Positions 17,368 through 27,245 are shown, numbered from the stretch's first letter. The stretch: DNA of 64,000 nucleotides from Mesorhizobium sp. SARCC-RB16n (GCF_008520305.1 NZ_ML703296.1:46066-110065), one strand, 5' to 3'. Numbers and translations: made by a program. Notes: generated from the letters alone by a model not told the origin.

Positions 17368-19659
17368 TCAAGCGGCGACCTGGCCCTCGACGGCACTGAC
17401 CAGCGCGTCGGGATCGAGCGGCTTGGTGACGAAGCCGCTGGCGCCGTGGGCGAGCACCGCATGGCGGGTCTTTTCCTGGCTATCGGCCGAAAGCACCATG
17501 ATCGGCACCGGCGGCACGGAGGCTTCCTCCTCGTGGCGGCGGATCGCGGCGATGGCGTCCAGCCCGTCCATGACCGGCATGTGCAGGTCCATCAGCACCA
17601 CGTCGAAGCGGCGATTGTGGCCGGCGCCGGTGACCGCTTCGACGGCGGCCTTGCCGTTGCCGACCACCTTGACGCGATGCCCGGCCTTCAACAGCGTTGC
17701 GCGGGCCAGCATGGCATTGATGTCGTTGTCCTCGGCGATCAGCACGGACAGGCCCTGCTGGCGTTCGCCTGAGGCACGACGCGCCGGTGCGCGGCGTTTT
17801 TCCAGCTGCGGCGGGGTGAGGACCGGTGTGTGGCTGCTCAAAAGGACACGCAAAAGTGTTCCTCCGCGCACCGGCCGGGCAAGGAATGTCGCGTAGCCGC
17901 TGGCACGAAACTCGCCAAGCATGCCGCGGTCGGTGGGGGCGATCAGCGTGACGGCTTCGCAATCGGAGAACCCATGCTGGCGAAGCCGCTTGAGCAGCCT
18001 TCCGTCACTCTCTTCCATGGCCGCGTCGACCAGAAGCACGTCGCAGCCGTCGGCAAAGGAAGCGGCCTGGGACACGGTGGTGGCGATGCCGGCCGCGCCG
18101 CCATTGGCACGGATGGTGCGGGCGATGGCGTCGGCCTCCACGGTGTTCTTGGACAGGATCACGGCGCGCCGGCCGGCAAGCGCGTTCAGCCGGCCCTGCG
18201 GCGGCTCGGTGGCCGATATGGCGGGAATCTCGAAGACGAATTCCGATCCCTGGCCAAGCCGGCTCGAAACCGAAATCGTGCCGCCCATGGCGGCGACCAG
18301 GCGCTTGGAGATAGCAAGCCCCAGTCCGGCTCCGCCATGCGTGCGCGTCGAGGTGCCGTCGGCCTGCTCGAACTCCTCGAAGATGCGCTCCATGTCATCG
18401 TCGCGCAGGCCGGGACCGGTATCGGCGATGGTGAAGCAGATGCGGTCGGTCGTCTCGGTACGGGCGCGCGCGATGCTGACCAGCACGCCGCCGCTGTCGG
18501 TGAACTTGATGGCGTTGCCGATGAGGTTGAGCAGCACCTGCCTGACCCGGCCCGGATCGGCGGTGATCAATTGCGGCACATCCGGTTCGACATGGCAGCC
18601 AAGGCCAATATTCTTGGCGAAGGCGCGCGCGGCCATCAATTCGATGATGTTGTCGGCGATCTCGCGCACGGACATGGGCTGCGGTTCGGGATCGAAGCGT
18701 CCGGCCTCGATCTTGGAATAGTCGAGCAGGTCCTCGATCAGGGCAAGCAAGGCGCTGGCCGAGGTCGAGATGGCGCCGACATAGGTCTGCTGCTCCGGCG
18801 AAAGGCTGGTGTCGGCTAGCAACCGGGCCATGCCCATGATGCCGTTCATCGGCGTGCGGATCTCATGGCTGACAGTGGCGAGGAAGCGCGACTTGGCCTG
18901 GCTTGCGAACTCGGCGCGCTCGCGCGCGGTGATCATGGACGATTCGGCGCGCTTGCGTGCTGTGATGTCGCGGGCGATGGCGCGATGCGAGACCGCACCG
19001 CTGTCCTTGTCGCGCACCGACAGCTCAATCCACGAGAACCAGCGCGGGCCGGTGGGCGTGCGGATGGCAACGTCGGTGGAACTCAGGCATTCATGGTCGG
19101 AGAAAGCGGCATCGGGAACGATACCGACCTCGATGCCGAGCTCGGCCAGCGTCTTGCCGGCAAGGTCGCGCTGATCGGTTTCGACGAGGTCTGCGAATAC
19201 CTTGTTGGCATAGACGATGTAGCCGTCGCGGTCGCGATGGATGACGAGATCGCCGAGTGCGTCGATGAGACCGCGAAAGCGCTCCTCGCTTTCCTGCATC
19301 TCCCACATGCGGTCGGCCAGCGTCTCGATCTCGGCACGGTTGCGGGCGGTGGTCTCGTCCAGCAGGACCGTAGTGCGGCGTACGCTGCGTCTGACGTGCA
19401 GATGCATGGCCAGGCCGGCAAGGCCGGTTGCCATCAAGGCTAGGCTGATGAAGACCGGCGCTCCGGTCAGGTACGAGAGGCCGGCCAGCACCATGACAAC
19501 GAAGGTCAGGATCGGCAGGCCTTCGCGCTTGGCCGGCTGCTGATCGGGCACCAGCGGCGGCGCGGCGATAAACCGCCGCACCGATGCCGGCGCTTGCGCC
19601 GGTGCCGCATCGATGTCGTCGCCAGCGCCGGCCTGTTGGCTGTCGGATTCCGCGATCAT
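17368..19659 (-). CDS. PAS-containing hybrid sensor histidine kinase
   Basis: A 763-residue protein. Two membrane segments lie at about 48-90, then a short coiled coil, a PAS domain (about 122-235), a HisKA domain with [10 protein letters not shown] (His near 265), an HATPase_c domain (N box [14 protein letters not shown] boxes DTGPGL and [13 protein letters not shown], about 370-490), a degenerate receiver-like domain (about 505-620), and a C-terminal receiver ([10 protein letters not shown]...[11 protein letters not shown], about 640-760). The second receiver keeps the acidic pocket and phospho-Asp. The cognate regulator and signal are unknown, and no phosphotransfer protein or regulator is adjacent. 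Confidence 0.9.
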   Translation of the reverse strand: MIAESDSQQAGAGDDIDAAPAQAPASVRRFIAAPPLVPDQQPAKREGLPILTFVVMVLAGLSYLTGAPVFISLALMATGLAGLAMHLHVRRSVRRTTVLLDETTARNRAEIETLADRMWEMQESEERFRGLIDALGDLVIHRDRDGYIVYANKVFADLVETDQRDLAGKTLAELGIEVGIVPDAAFSDHECLSSTDVAIRTPTGPRWFSWIELSVRDKDSGAVSHRAIARDITARKRAESSMITARERAEFASQAKSRFLATVSHEIRTPMNGIMGMARLLADTSLSPEQQTYVGAISTSASALLALIEDLLDYSKIEAGRFDPEPQPMSVREIADNIIELMAARAFAKNIGLGCHVEPDVPQLITADPGRVRQVLLNLIGNAIKFTDSGGVLVSIARARTETTDRICFTIADTGPGLRDDDMERIFEEFEQADGTSTRTHGGAGLGLAISKRLVAAMGGTISVSSRLGQGSEFVFEIPAISATEPPQGRLNALAGRRAVILSKNTVEADAIARTIRANGGAAGIATTVSQAASFADGCDVLLVDAAMEESDGRLLKRLRQHGFSDCEAVTLIAPTDRGMLGEFRASGYATFLARPVRGGTLLRVLLSSHTPVLTPPQLEKRRAPARRASGERQQGLSVLIAEDNDINAMLARATLLKAGHRVKVVGNGKAAVEAVTGAGHNRRFDVVLMDLHMPVMDGLDAIAAIRRHEEEASVPPVPIMVLSADSQEKTRHAVLAHGASGFVTKPLDPDALVSAVEGQVAA

Positions 19660-19802
19660 GCGAAATCCTTTGCCAGACAGAGATTATGGAAAATTGCGGG
19701 GGATCGTTCGAATTTTAGCGGATCGGGCGTTTTTGACCTGGCGGCGACGGATTCGCCAGCCGATGTGGCAATTCCGTCGGGCGCCTACGCTCCTGAGCCG
19801 GG

Positions 19803-20792
19803 TCACATGTCGACGACGACGCGGCCGCGAATCTTGCCATCGACGATGTCGTGCGCCGCACCGATAATACCGTCGAAGCCGATGGTCGTGGACAGGCTGG
19901 CGAGCTTGTCGACATCGAGATCGGAGCCGATGCGCCGCCAGGCCTCGAGGCGTACGGCCTTCGGCGCCATCACCGAATCGATGCCGAGCAGGGAGACGCC
20001 GCGCAGGATGAAGGGCGCCACGCTCGACGGCAGATCCATGCCGCCGGCCAGGCCGCAGGCCGCGACCGCTCCGCCATAGGAAGTCATCGACAGGACGTTG
20101 GCCAGCGTGTGGCTGCCGACCGAATCGATGCCGCCGGCCCAGCGCTCCTTGGCCAGCGGCTTGGCGGGCTGGTTGAGCTCGTCGCGCGATATCACTTCGG
20201 CGGCGCCAAGGTTGATCAGATAAGGGCTTTCGGCATTGCGGCCGGTCGAGGCGACGACATGGTAGCCGAGGCTGGACAGGATCGAGACCGCGACCGAACC
20301 GACGCCGCCGGCAGCGCCCGTCACCACGACAGGGCCGCGATCGGGCAGGATGCCGTGCCGCTCCAATGCCATGACGCAGAGCATGGCGGTATAGCCAGCG
20401 GTACCGACCGCCATGGCATCATGCGCGCTCATGCCTTCCGGCAGAGGCACCAGCCAGTCGCCCTTCACGCGGGCGCGCCCGGCATAGGCGCCGAAATGGG
20501 TTTCGCCAACGCCCCAGCCGTTCAGGATGACCTTGTCGCCCTTGTGCCAGTCGGGATTGGAAGAGGAGATCACGGTGCCGGCGAGGTCGATGCCCGGCAC
20601 CAGCGGCCATCGGCGGATCACCGGCGCCTTGCCCGATATGGCCAGCCCGTCCTTGTAGTTCACCGTCGTCGCCTCGACTGCGATGGTGACGTCGCCCTCC
20701 ATCAGGTCGGCGTCGGTGAGGTCGGTCACGGCGACCGACTGTTTTTTCTCGGCATCGCGCGAAACGAGGATGGCTTTGAAGGTTTTGGTCAT
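19803..20792 (-). CDS. acuI: Acrylyl-CoA reductase-like MDR oxidoreductase (AcuI/YhdH)
   Basis: A 329-residue member of the AcuI/YhdH branch of medium-chain reductases. Family-typical features are MTKTFKAILV at the start, TTVNYKDGLAISGK near 40-53, PGIDLAGTV near 66 and the nucleotide motif VTGAAGGVGSVAVSIL near 150. AcuI uses NADPH to reduce acryloyl-CoA to propionyl-CoA. The ATG at 20792 follows GGAGAGAAAG. It is next to lspA but about 55 bp apart, and a functional link is unlikely. Confidence 0.88.
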   Translation of the reverse strand: MTKTFKAILVSRDAEKKQSVAVTDLTDADLMEGDVTIAVEATTVNYKDGLAISGKAPVIRRWPLVPGIDLAGTVISSSNPDWHKGDKVILNGWGVGETHFGAYAGRARVKGDWLVPLPEGMSAHDAMAVGTAGYTAMLCVMALERHGILPDRGPVVVTGAAGGVGSVAVSILSSLGYHVVASTGRNAESPYLINLGAAEVISRDELNQPAKPLAKERWAGGIDSVGSHTLANVLSMTSYGGAVAACGLAGGMDLPSSVAPFILRGVSLLGIDSVMAPKAVRLEAWRRIGSDLDVDKLASLSTTIGFDGIIGAAHDIVDGKIRGRVVVDM

Positions 20793-20847
20793 CTTTCTCT
20801 CCGCGAACTTGCTTGGCGTCTGACTGTGCGGCGATGGCCGCGTGAGG

Positions 20848-21330
20848 TCAATCGTTCGAAGGCGAGGGCTCGCGCCGCCAGCCGATGAGTTCGTCGAAGA
20901 CGACCAGCGCCGCACCCACGGAAATGAAGGCATCCGCAAGGTTGAAGACGGCGAAGGACCAGACCGGCGTGTGGAACAGGATGTAATCGATGACATGGCC
21001 GTAGACGGCGCGATCGATCAGATTGCCCACCGCGCCGCCGATGATCAGGGCAAAGCCGATGCGGGCGATGACATGGCCCGATGGCGTGCGCGTGGCGAGG
21101 TAAAGCACGAAAGCGACGACCAGCACGGCGATGATCACAAGGCCGGTGTCGCCGAAGGAGGAGAACATCGAGAAGGCGATGCCGGTGTTGTAGGTGCGAA
21201 ACAGCGCCAGAAAGGGCAGGAGGTCGAGCTTTTCCTGGAAGGGCAGTCCGGCTTCGACCAATGTCTTTATCCATTGGTCGAGGCCGATGGCCACGATGAC
21301 GAGCAGCGCGTAGGGAGACCATGATTTCAC
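20848..21330 (-). CDS. lspA: Lipoprotein signal peptidase LspA
   Basis: A 160-residue aspartic membrane peptidase that removes signal peptides from diacylglyceryl-prolipoproteins. Four hydrophobic segments are present, with the two catalytic aspartates in GGAVGNLIDR (near 110) and FNLADAFIS (near 138). The start is GTG at 21330, giving MKSWSPYALLVIVAIGLDQWIK. It lies just downstream of the TrmH-like gene and is probably cotranscribed with the 22-23 kb genes. Confidence 0.93.
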   Translation of the reverse strand: MKSWSPYALLVIVAIGLDQWIKTLVEAGLPFQEKLDLLPFLALFRTYNTGIAFSMFSSFGDTGLVIIAVLVVAFVLYLATRTPSGHVIARIGFALIIGGAVGNLIDRAVYGHVIDYILFHTPVWSFAVFNLADAFISVGAALVVFDELIGWRREPSPSND

Positions 21331-21343
21331 GATTGGGCGACCC

Positions 21344-22201
21344 TCATTGCTGGTCCGGGATTGGTTCGAGTTTCAGCGCGCCGCGCCTGATCTCGAACAG
21401 CATGATGCCGGTGGCGACTGCGAGATTGAGCGAATCGGCACGGCCCGCCTGCGGAATCCTGAGCAGCCTGTCGCAGCTTGCCGCCAGGCTTTCGGGCAGG
21501 CCCTGCTGCTCATTGCCCATCATCAAAAGCACTGGCCCACGGGAAAAATCGACCGATCGGTAGTCGACCGCGCCTTTCAGATGCGTGCCGGCGACGAGAC
21601 CTGAAAAGCCGCCGCGCCAGGCAAGGAATGCCTCGGTCGTTGCCTTCGCCACTGGGACGGCGAAAATGGAACCCATGGTGGCGCGTACTGTCTCGACAGA
21701 AAACGGATCGGTGGTGTCGCCGACCAGAATGACGCCCTTGGCGCCGACGGCATCGACGGTGCGGATGACGGTGCCGAGATTGCCGGGATCGCGCACCCGG
21801 TCGAGTGCCACCCAGACATCGCCATTGTCGGCACGGATGTCTTTCAGGGCCAGAAATTTCTGCGAGAAGACGCCGACCACCATTTGCGGATTGTCGCGGC
21901 GGGTGATGGCGACGAGCACCTTTTCCGATACTTCGAGCACGGTGCCGCCGGCGGCAACCGTGCGCGCCGCGACCTTTTCCACGGCCGCGTTGCCGCGTCC
22001 GGCCTTGGCGAAAACCAGAGTCCTGATCTGCCAGCCCAGGTCGAGCGCATCGATGACCAGTTTCAGCCCCTCGGCCATGAAGGCGTTCTGCTGGTCGCGA
22101 AATTTCTTCAGGGCGAGCGCCTTGATGTCCTTGATCAGCGGATTGGCAAGGCTGGTGACTTCCTTCACCTGGCCGGGTGCGCCGGCATGCCGTTCGTTCA
22201 T
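21344..22201 (-). CDS. TrmH/SpoU family RNA 2'-O-methyltransferase
   Basis: A 285-residue SPOUT methyltransferase. An N-terminal substrate-binding domain (VTSLANPLIKDIKALALKKFR) precedes the trefoil-knot domain with RDPGNLGTVIRT, GNEQQGLPE and the SAM-pocket motif RADSLNLAVATGIMLFE. Such proteins methylate the ribose of rRNA or tRNA; the exact nucleotide is not predictable. ATG 22201 lies one base after the stop of the upstream methyltransferase gene, so the pair is translationally coupled. Confidence 0.9.
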   Translation of the reverse strand: MNERHAGAPGQVKEVTSLANPLIKDIKALALKKFRDQQNAFMAEGLKLVIDALDLGWQIRTLVFAKAGRGNAAVEKVAARTVAAGGTVLEVSEKVLVAITRRDNPQMVVGVFSQKFLALKDIRADNGDVWVALDRVRDPGNLGTVIRTVDAVGAKGVILVGDTTDPFSVETVRATMGSIFAVPVAKATTEAFLAWRGGFSGLVAGTHLKGAVDYRSVDFSRGPVLLMMGNEQQGLPESLAASCDRLLRIPQAGRADSLNLAVATGIMLFEIRRGALKLEPIPDQQ

Positions 22202-22202
22202 G

Positions 22203-23291
22203 TCAGGCCACCCAGCGCGAAAACAGTGAAGTCGAAAGCGCCCGGCCGGCGGATTTCTCACGGATGATCAGCTCACCCGATTCAACCTTGCCGCCCATGC
22301 CGGCGAAGGTGTCGCGCATCAGGGCGTGGATGGCGAAGAAGGAGGCACGGATCGAATAGGCGGTCAGCACCACGGCAAGTGGTTTCGGGGTCAGGATCGA
22401 GCGGCAAAGGTCCGTCAAATCAGGCAGGTCCTCGAACAATTGCCAGACCTCGCCCTTGGGGCCGCGGCCATAGGCCGGCGGATCGAACAGGATGATATCG
22501 TAGCGGCTGCCGCGACGCTCCTCGCGCTCGGCGAATTTCACCGCGTCGTCGACGATCCAGCGGATCGGCTTGCCGCCAAGGCCGGCCATCTCCTGGTTTT
22601 CGCGCGCCCAGCCGATCGCCTTCTTCGAGGCGTCGACATGGGTGACCTCGGCGCCCGCGCGCGCTGCCACCAGCGAGGCAAGGCCGGTATAGCCAAACAG
22701 GTTGAGCACCTTGACCGGCCGCCTGGCGGCCGCGATCAGCCCCGCCATATGGTCCCAGTGCGAGGCTTGCTCGGGAAAGACGCCGACATGGCGAAAGGAG
22801 GTGAAACGGCCGAGATAGTCGATGCCGTCATGCTTCATCGGCCAGGTTTCGCCGAGCGGCGTCTTGGGGAACCGCCAGCGGCCGATGCCTTCCTCGTCGG
22901 TGTCGCCGGTGAAGATTGCGTCGGCGCGCTCCCAGTCCTTCGCCGGCAGAGCCTTCTGCCAGATCGCCTGGCCCTCGGGGCGCACGATGCGGTAAGGGCC
23001 GTATTGTTCAAGCTTTTGGCCGGCGCCGCTGTCGAGCAGCGCATAATCTGGGTTGGGTGCTACTTCGAGGATTACCGGAAGTTGCTCGGCGGGCAGCGCG
23101 CCTTCGCGGCGGGCGAGGATGCGCGGCGCGGATTTTGGCTCGAACTGGTTTTCCGGTTTCACATTGTGCTGTTCACGCGGCCTGGCATCTGGCTTGACCG
23201 CGGAACGATTCTCGGCCGGGCGCGGCTTTACGGTCCCGCTCTTCGCTGGGTGCGGGCGGCCGTCGCGGCGTTTGTCGCGAAAAGACTTCAA
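22203..23291 (-). CDS. Class I SAM-dependent rRNA methyltransferase (RlmI-like)
   Basis: A 362-residue protein. The first 60 residues are basic and disordered (KSFRDKRRDGRPHP...). The methyltransferase core follows, with VLNLFGYTGLASLVAA (motif I, about 195) and ILFDPPAYGRGP (motif IV, about 270). This fits the COG1092/PF10672 family, whose best-known members methylate cytosines of 23S rRNA. The start appears to be TTG at 23291, behind a distant GGAG; no ATG is available nearer. It is coupled to the SpoU methyltransferase downstream. Confidence 0.88.
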   Translation of the reverse strand: MKSFRDKRRDGRPHPAKSGTVKPRPAENRSAVKPDARPREQHNVKPENQFEPKSAPRILARREGALPAEQLPVILEVAPNPDYALLDSGAGQKLEQYGPYRIVRPEGQAIWQKALPAKDWERADAIFTGDTDEEGIGRWRFPKTPLGETWPMKHDGIDYLGRFTSFRHVGVFPEQASHWDHMAGLIAAARRPVKVLNLFGYTGLASLVAARAGAEVTHVDASKKAIGWARENQEMAGLGGKPIRWIVDDAVKFAEREERRGSRYDIILFDPPAYGRGPKGEVWQLFEDLPDLTDLCRSILTPKPLAVVLTAYSIRASFFAIHALMRDTFAGMGGKVESGELIIREKSAGRALSTSLFSRWVA

Positions 23292-23455
23292 GAGGCAGCT
23301 TCTCCGGCGGTTCGGCCCGCTTCTGCCACAGCTATGCCCATCGGCGCAACAAACCCGCGCACATTGCGATCGCGGATGGCTCAGCCACGCCCGATCGATC
23401 AGCGCGGCCGATTTCGCCCTGATCGCAGAGGCGATGGGCGCTAAACTCGCTTCGA

Positions 23456-24421
23456 CTAGCCCCTGAGCGCCGTGTAGACGGCAATGCCGGCGGCCAAGTC
23501 CTCGAGTGCTGCGCCAACCGACTTGAACAGCGTGATCTCGTCAGGGCTGCCGCGGCCTCGTTTCTCGCCGCGCGCCAGTTCGTGCAGGTCGGCGACGATG
23601 GCTTCCGGCTTCAGCACGCCGGAGGCCAGTGGCTGGACGATGTCGCCGGCCTCCTTGGTGGCGCCGGCGCGGGTGTCGACGTAGACGCGGGCGCGCATGA
23701 TCGCGTCGTCATCGCTTTCGCGCATCGTCGGGGTGAAGCCGCCAACCAGATCGACATGGGTTCCCGGCCGCAGCAGCGCCCCCTTGATCAGCGGCGTTGT
23801 GGTGATTGTCGCCGAGGAGACAATGTCGGCCTGGCCAAGCTCGGCATCGAGATCGGTCGCGGCGCAGGCCGCAAAGCCCTCGGCGCGCAGATCGGCCGCT
23901 ACTTTCTCGGCGTTGGCCGGGGTGCGGTTCCAGATGCGGATGGTCTTGATTGGCCGCACGGCGCTGTGCGCCTTGGCGAGGAAGGGTGACAGCGCGCCGG
24001 CGCCGACCACCAGCAGCCGCGAGGCATCATCGCGGGCAAGATAGGACGCGGCCAGCGCCGAGGCGCAGGCCGTGCGCCACTGCGTCAGCCGTTGGCCGTC
24101 GATCAGGGCTTCCGGTTCGCCGGTGCTGCCATGGAGCAGGAGGTAGAGCCCCATCACCGCCGGCTTGCCGATGGCATTGTTGTCGGGCGAGACAGTGACG
24201 ATCTTGACGCCGATATGACCGCCGGCCGAACCGCCGGTTGCATGAAAATCGGTCCAGGCCGGCATCAGCAGCAGGGTCGACGCCCCACCATCAGGCCTTT
24301 CGACAGCGTGATGATGCCTGACTGGTTGCACCGCGCCCTCGCGAAAAGCCACGCGCAGCGTCTCGACCAGGCCAGGAAAGGTCAGCGCACGATCGACCTC
24401 CGCGGCCGAAATGGTCAGCAT
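23456..24421 (-). CDS. Ornithine cyclodeaminase / mu-crystallin family protein
   Basis: A 321-residue Rossmann protein of the OCD family. The dinucleotide motif LLVVGAGALSPFLAKAH lies near residue 125, preceded by the family stretch DGQRLTQWRTACASALAA. Members act as ornithine cyclodeaminases, alanine dehydrogenases or pyrroline/piperideine-2-carboxylate reductases. The last group is plausible because the catalytic aspartate region of true cyclodeaminases cannot be confirmed here. The ATG at 24421 follows GGAG at -9. It lies downstream of lapA on the same strand. Confidence 0.87.
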   Translation of the reverse strand: MLTISAAEVDRALTFPGLVETLRVAFREGAVQPVRHHHAVERPDGGASTLLLMPAWTDFHATGGSAGGHIGVKIVTVSPDNNAIGKPAVMGLYLLLHGSTGEPEALIDGQRLTQWRTACASALAASYLARDDASRLLVVGAGALSPFLAKAHSAVRPIKTIRIWNRTPANAEKVAADLRAEGFAACAATDLDAELGQADIVSSATITTTPLIKGALLRPGTHVDLVGGFTPTMRESDDDAIMRARVYVDTRAGATKEAGDIVQPLASGVLKPEAIVADLHELARGEKRGRGSPDEITLFKSVGAALEDLAAGIAVYTALRG

Positions 24422-24458
24422 GAAAAGCTCCGTGGAAAGAAATGCGCCGGCCGGCGGC

Positions 24459-24824
24459 TCAATTGGTCGGCTTCGGCAATGCTGACCCTTGGGCCGACCC
24501 TTGGGCTGACCCTTGGACCGGGGCTTGCGGCACTGAAGGCGCGCGGACTGCCTGGCGCAGGTTTTCGGCCTCGACGCTGCGCTGGCGCGCCAGCTTGCGG
24601 TAGCGGCCCTGCTTGACCCAGGTCGCAAGGCTGCCGACGATCATGCCGATGGCGAGCGCCAGGAACAGGAAGATGAACAGCGGCAAGGTCAGCGTCAGCT
24701 TCGGATTGCCGGGGTTGAACGGGTCCAGGGTGAAGGCGACGAGTTCGCGGTTGGCCACGGCCAAAGCGATCAGGATGATCGCCAGGGGCACGAAAACCAC
24801 GATGAGCATGAAGCGGTTGAGCAT
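24459..24824 (-). CDS. LapA domain-containing inner-membrane protein
   Basis: A 121-residue protein with two hydrophobic helices (about 5-25 and 48-68) and a cytoplasmic basic coiled region, matching the LapA/DUF1049 family linked to lipopolysaccharide assembly control. It follows ihfB, as in many rhizobia. The C-terminal tail contains three tandem QGSA units encoded by 12-bp DNA repeats at 24481-24516. It is probably cotranscribed with sppA and ihfB. Confidence 0.88.
   Translation of the reverse strand: MLNRFMLIVVFVPLAIILIALAVANRELVAFTLDPFNPGNPKLTLTLPLFIFLFLALAIGMIVGSLATWVKQGRYRKLARQRSVEAENLRQAVRAPSVPQAPVQGSAQGSAQGSALPKPTN
24481..24516. repeat. Three tandem 12-bp repeats in the lapA 3' end
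   Basis: GCTGACCCTTGG, GCCGACCCTTGG, GCTGACCCTTGG in tandem, in frame, encoding QGSA three times in the predicted cytoplasmic tail. This is prone to copy-number change without a frameshift. Confidence 0.85.
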
Positions 24825-24865
24825 GATAAATTCCGTTGCAAGCTGGCCGGGACAAGGCAGTCCGG

Positions 24866-25150
24866 CTACTTGCCGCCGTTCAGCCTTTCACGCAGTTCCT
24901 TGCCGGTCTTGAAGAACGGCACCCATTTCTCCTCGACCTCGACGGATTCGCCGGTACGCGGGTTGCGGCCGGTGCGGGCGGGGCGGTTCTTCACCGAAAA
25001 AGCGCCGAAACCGCGCAATTCGACTCGGTTCCCCTCGGCAAGCGCGTCGGTGATCTCATCGAAGATCGCACCGACGATGTTTTCGACGTCGCGCAGGAAA
25101 AGATGCGGATTGCGCGTGGCAATAATCTGCACAAGTTCGGACTTGATCAT
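24866..25150 (-). CDS. ihfB: Integration host factor subunit beta
   Basis: A 94-residue HU/IHF-family DNA-bending protein. [17 protein letters not shown] opens the protein, the core has [25 protein letters not shown] with the DNA-intercalating arm Pro, and the C-terminus is [11 protein letters not shown]. Residues typical of IhfB rather than HU are present ([13 protein letters not shown]). With IhfA it bends DNA at sigma-54 promoters and recombination sites. It lies between sppA and lapA, a conserved alphaproteobacterial order. Confidence 0.94.
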   Translation of the reverse strand: MIKSELVQIIATRNPHLFLRDVENIVGAIFDEITDALAEGNRVELRGFGAFSVKNRPARTGRNPRTGESVEVEEKWVPFFKTGKELRERLNGGK

Positions 25151-25219
25151 CAGACGTGTCCCCGTGAAAGCAGTTCGGTCAAAATTATCAGGATGATTTT
25201 ATTTGCTTTTTCAGCTGTC

Positions 25220-26176
25220 TCAAGGGTGCCAGACGGAAACGAGACCGTCAAGAAACAAGCGGTCGGCGCCAAGTTCATGGATGACGTCAGCGCCGGAATC
25301 CGGCAGGCCGAGCGCGCCGGCGATCGTGCGTGCCATCGCCTTCGAGAACAGGAAGCCGCCGCGCCGTTCCGTGTCTTTCCACTCGACCACCTTGAGTTTG
25401 GCATCGACACCCTTGGTCGCCAGCCAGTCGATGGCCACGGACTCGCCGCCAACGGCGTCGATCAGCCCGTTGGCAACACCCTGGCGGCCGGTGAAGATCG
25501 AACCGTCGGCGAGCGCCAGCGCCTGTTCGTGGGTCATCTTGCGACGTTCCGCGACGATGCCGACGAACCAGTCGTAGCTGTCGAGGATGAGCTTGCGGAC
25601 CATGGCGCGCTCGTCGTCATTGGTCGGCTTGAAGGGCGAGGGTGAGGCTTTCAGCGGCGAGGACTTCACCTCCTCCAGCTTGACGCCGAGCTTGTCCATC
25701 AGACCGCTGACGTCAGGATACTGGATCAGCACGCCGATCGAGCCGACGATCGACGTCTTGCGGGCGACAATATGGTCGGCGGCACTCGCGATCATGTAGC
25801 CCGCCGACGCGGCCAGCGTGCCGACCTCGGCCACGACAGGCTTGTCGGCGGCGAGCTTGCGCACCTCCTCGTAGATCGATTCCCCGCCGACGGTGGTGCC
25901 GCCAGGAGAATCGATCGCCAGGATGACGCCTTTCACCTTCGATGACTGGCGGATGGTCTCCAGCCGCTTGATCAGTTCGTCGTCCTCGGTGATGGTGCCT
26001 TCGATCCTGACCTTGGCGATGTGGTCGATGGCAGAGCCGCCGAGATCGTCGCGGTAGAACCAGGCCGACAGCGCAATCACCCCGAGCGCCACGATGCCAA
26101 AGGCCGCAACACGCCAGAAAGTCAGCTTGCGCCGCAAGCGGCGGCGGTCGATCAGGTCGTCGGCTCTCAATGCCAT
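25220..26176 (-). CDS. sppA: Signal peptide peptidase SppA (S49, short form)
   Basis: A 318-residue membrane-anchored serine protease. One hydrophobic segment near 25-45 is followed by the S49 core: ILAIDSPGGT, the nucleophile Ser in GTLAASAGYMIAS (about 130), TSIVGSIGVLIQY, and the Lys-containing SSPLKA stretch (about 178). The short length is that of the homo-octameric type. It degrades leftover signal peptides. ATG 26176 is preceded by GAGG. The ORF heads the sppA-ihfB-lapA unit. Confidence 0.92.
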   Translation of the reverse strand: MALRADDLIDRRRLRRKLTFWRVAAFGIVALGVIALSAWFYRDDLGGSAIDHIAKVRIEGTITEDDELIKRLETIRQSSKVKGVILAIDSPGGTTVGGESIYEEVRKLAADKPVVAEVGTLAASAGYMIASAADHIVARKTSIVGSIGVLIQYPDVSGLMDKLGVKLEEVKSSPLKASPSPFKPTNDDERAMVRKLILDSYDWFVGIVAERRKMTHEQALALADGSIFTGRQGVANGLIDAVGGESVAIDWLATKGVDAKLKVVEWKDTERRGGFLFSKAMARTIAGALGLPDSGADVIHELGADRLFLDGLVSVWHP

Positions 26177-26531
26177 CGTAAGCCTCACAATCAGCGGGAA
26201 GACACGCTTTTAGACCATGATGCCTTCATCGGGAAGCAGTTCCGTCCCGCACATGGCGCGGCAATCCGCGCGACGGTCCATGTGTTGTCTGTTTTGTGAC
26301 TGGCCTGTGCGAAGGACGCAAGGTAAGTGGGAAGAACTTCGGTGATGAAAAAAGACGCAAGGACGTCTATTTCTGCTATGAAGCATTGGCTGTTGCGCTG
26401 ACCCGGGTTTCGTTTGTGCAACGGCAGCTGTCACATTTTTGCGGTTTTCGTCGGCTTGTGCTTGCGTGAGGGCGCTGGCGTCCCACCTATAGGCGGTGCT
26501 CCGGGGGCAGGGGTTTTAGAAGAAAGCAGTC
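26177..26531. other. 355-bp divergent intergenic region sppA / lptC
   Basis: The region must hold promoters for the sppA unit (minus) and the lptC-lptA-lptB operon (plus). I see no clear palindromic operator. Short open frames around 26190-26435 on the minus strand lack ribosome-binding sites and convincing protein composition, so I leave them unassigned. Confidence 0.5.
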
Positions 26532-27245
26532 ATGTTAGCGCGACCGAATGAACCGACGAGCCCGGAGACGGAGTTGGCCCCCCCGGCGGATGGCTGGGCG
26601 CGGGGCGAGGCCTTCGACCGCGCCCAGCGTCATTCGCGCCGTGTGCGCGTGCTCAAATTCGCCGTGCCCTTGGCCGCGGCGTTGATCGCCGTCGCCTTCC
26701 CGGTCTATTCCTATCTCGCCGCGCCCGTCTCCGTCGCCGTGCAGGCGGAAGGTACCGCCTTCTCCAACGGCAAGCTGGTGATGGCCAATCCCAAGCTCAA
26801 TGGGTTCACCAAGCTGAAGCAGCCCTATTCGATGACGGCCCTGCGGGCGATACAGGATGTGAGCACGCAAGGCATCATCGAACTCGAAGGCATCGACGCC
26901 AAGGTGCCGATCGCTCCCGACAATGTCGCGGCGGTAAAAGCCTCGAGCGGTACCTACGATCGCGACGGCAATACGATGAAGCTGAACAGCGACGTCACCA
27001 TCACCACGACCGACGGCTTGCAGGCCAAGTTCAAATCGGTCTTCCTCGACATGGGCAAAGGCACTATGAAGACGGACGATCCCGTCGATGTCAGCCGTGG
27101 CGGGTCGCAGATCAGGGCGGATTCGATGTCGGTCCAGGACAATGGCAAGATCCTGGTGTTCGAGAACAAAGTTCGTGTCAACATCGATCCCGCCGTTCTG
27201 AAGGCGGCTGAGGCAAAGGGCGAAGAAGCGAATGTGGGTCAATAG
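26532..27245 (+). CDS. lptC: LPS export ABC transporter periplasmic protein LptC
   Basis: A 237-residue bitopic protein. A cytoplasmic N-terminus leads into one membrane anchor (VLKFAVPLAAALIAVAFPVY, about 40-59) and a periplasmic beta-jellyroll. Visible beta-strand repeats are GIIELEGIDAKV, GNTMKLNSDVTITT and DSMSVQDNGKILVFENKV. LptC passes LPS from the LptBFG extractor to LptA. The end overlaps lptA by 14 bases. Alphaproteobacterial LptCs diverge strongly, so the call leans partly on the neighbouring lptA and lptB. Confidence 0.88.
   Translation: MLARPNEPTSPETELAPPADGWARGEAFDRAQRHSRRVRVLKFAVPLAAALIAVAFPVYSYLAAPVSVAVQAEGTAFSNGKLVMANPKLNGFTKLKQPYSMTALRAIQDVSTQGIIELEGIDAKVPIAPDNVAAVKASSGTYDRDGNTMKLNSDVTITTTDGLQAKFKSVFLDMGKGTMKTDDPVDVSRGGSQIRADSMSVQDNGKILVFENKVRVNIDPAVLKAAEAKGEEANVGQ

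Noticed and set aside
26190-26435. Two short minus-strand frames upstream of sppA
   Set aside because: No ribosome-binding site, no recognisable protein features, and they overlap each other in different frames.
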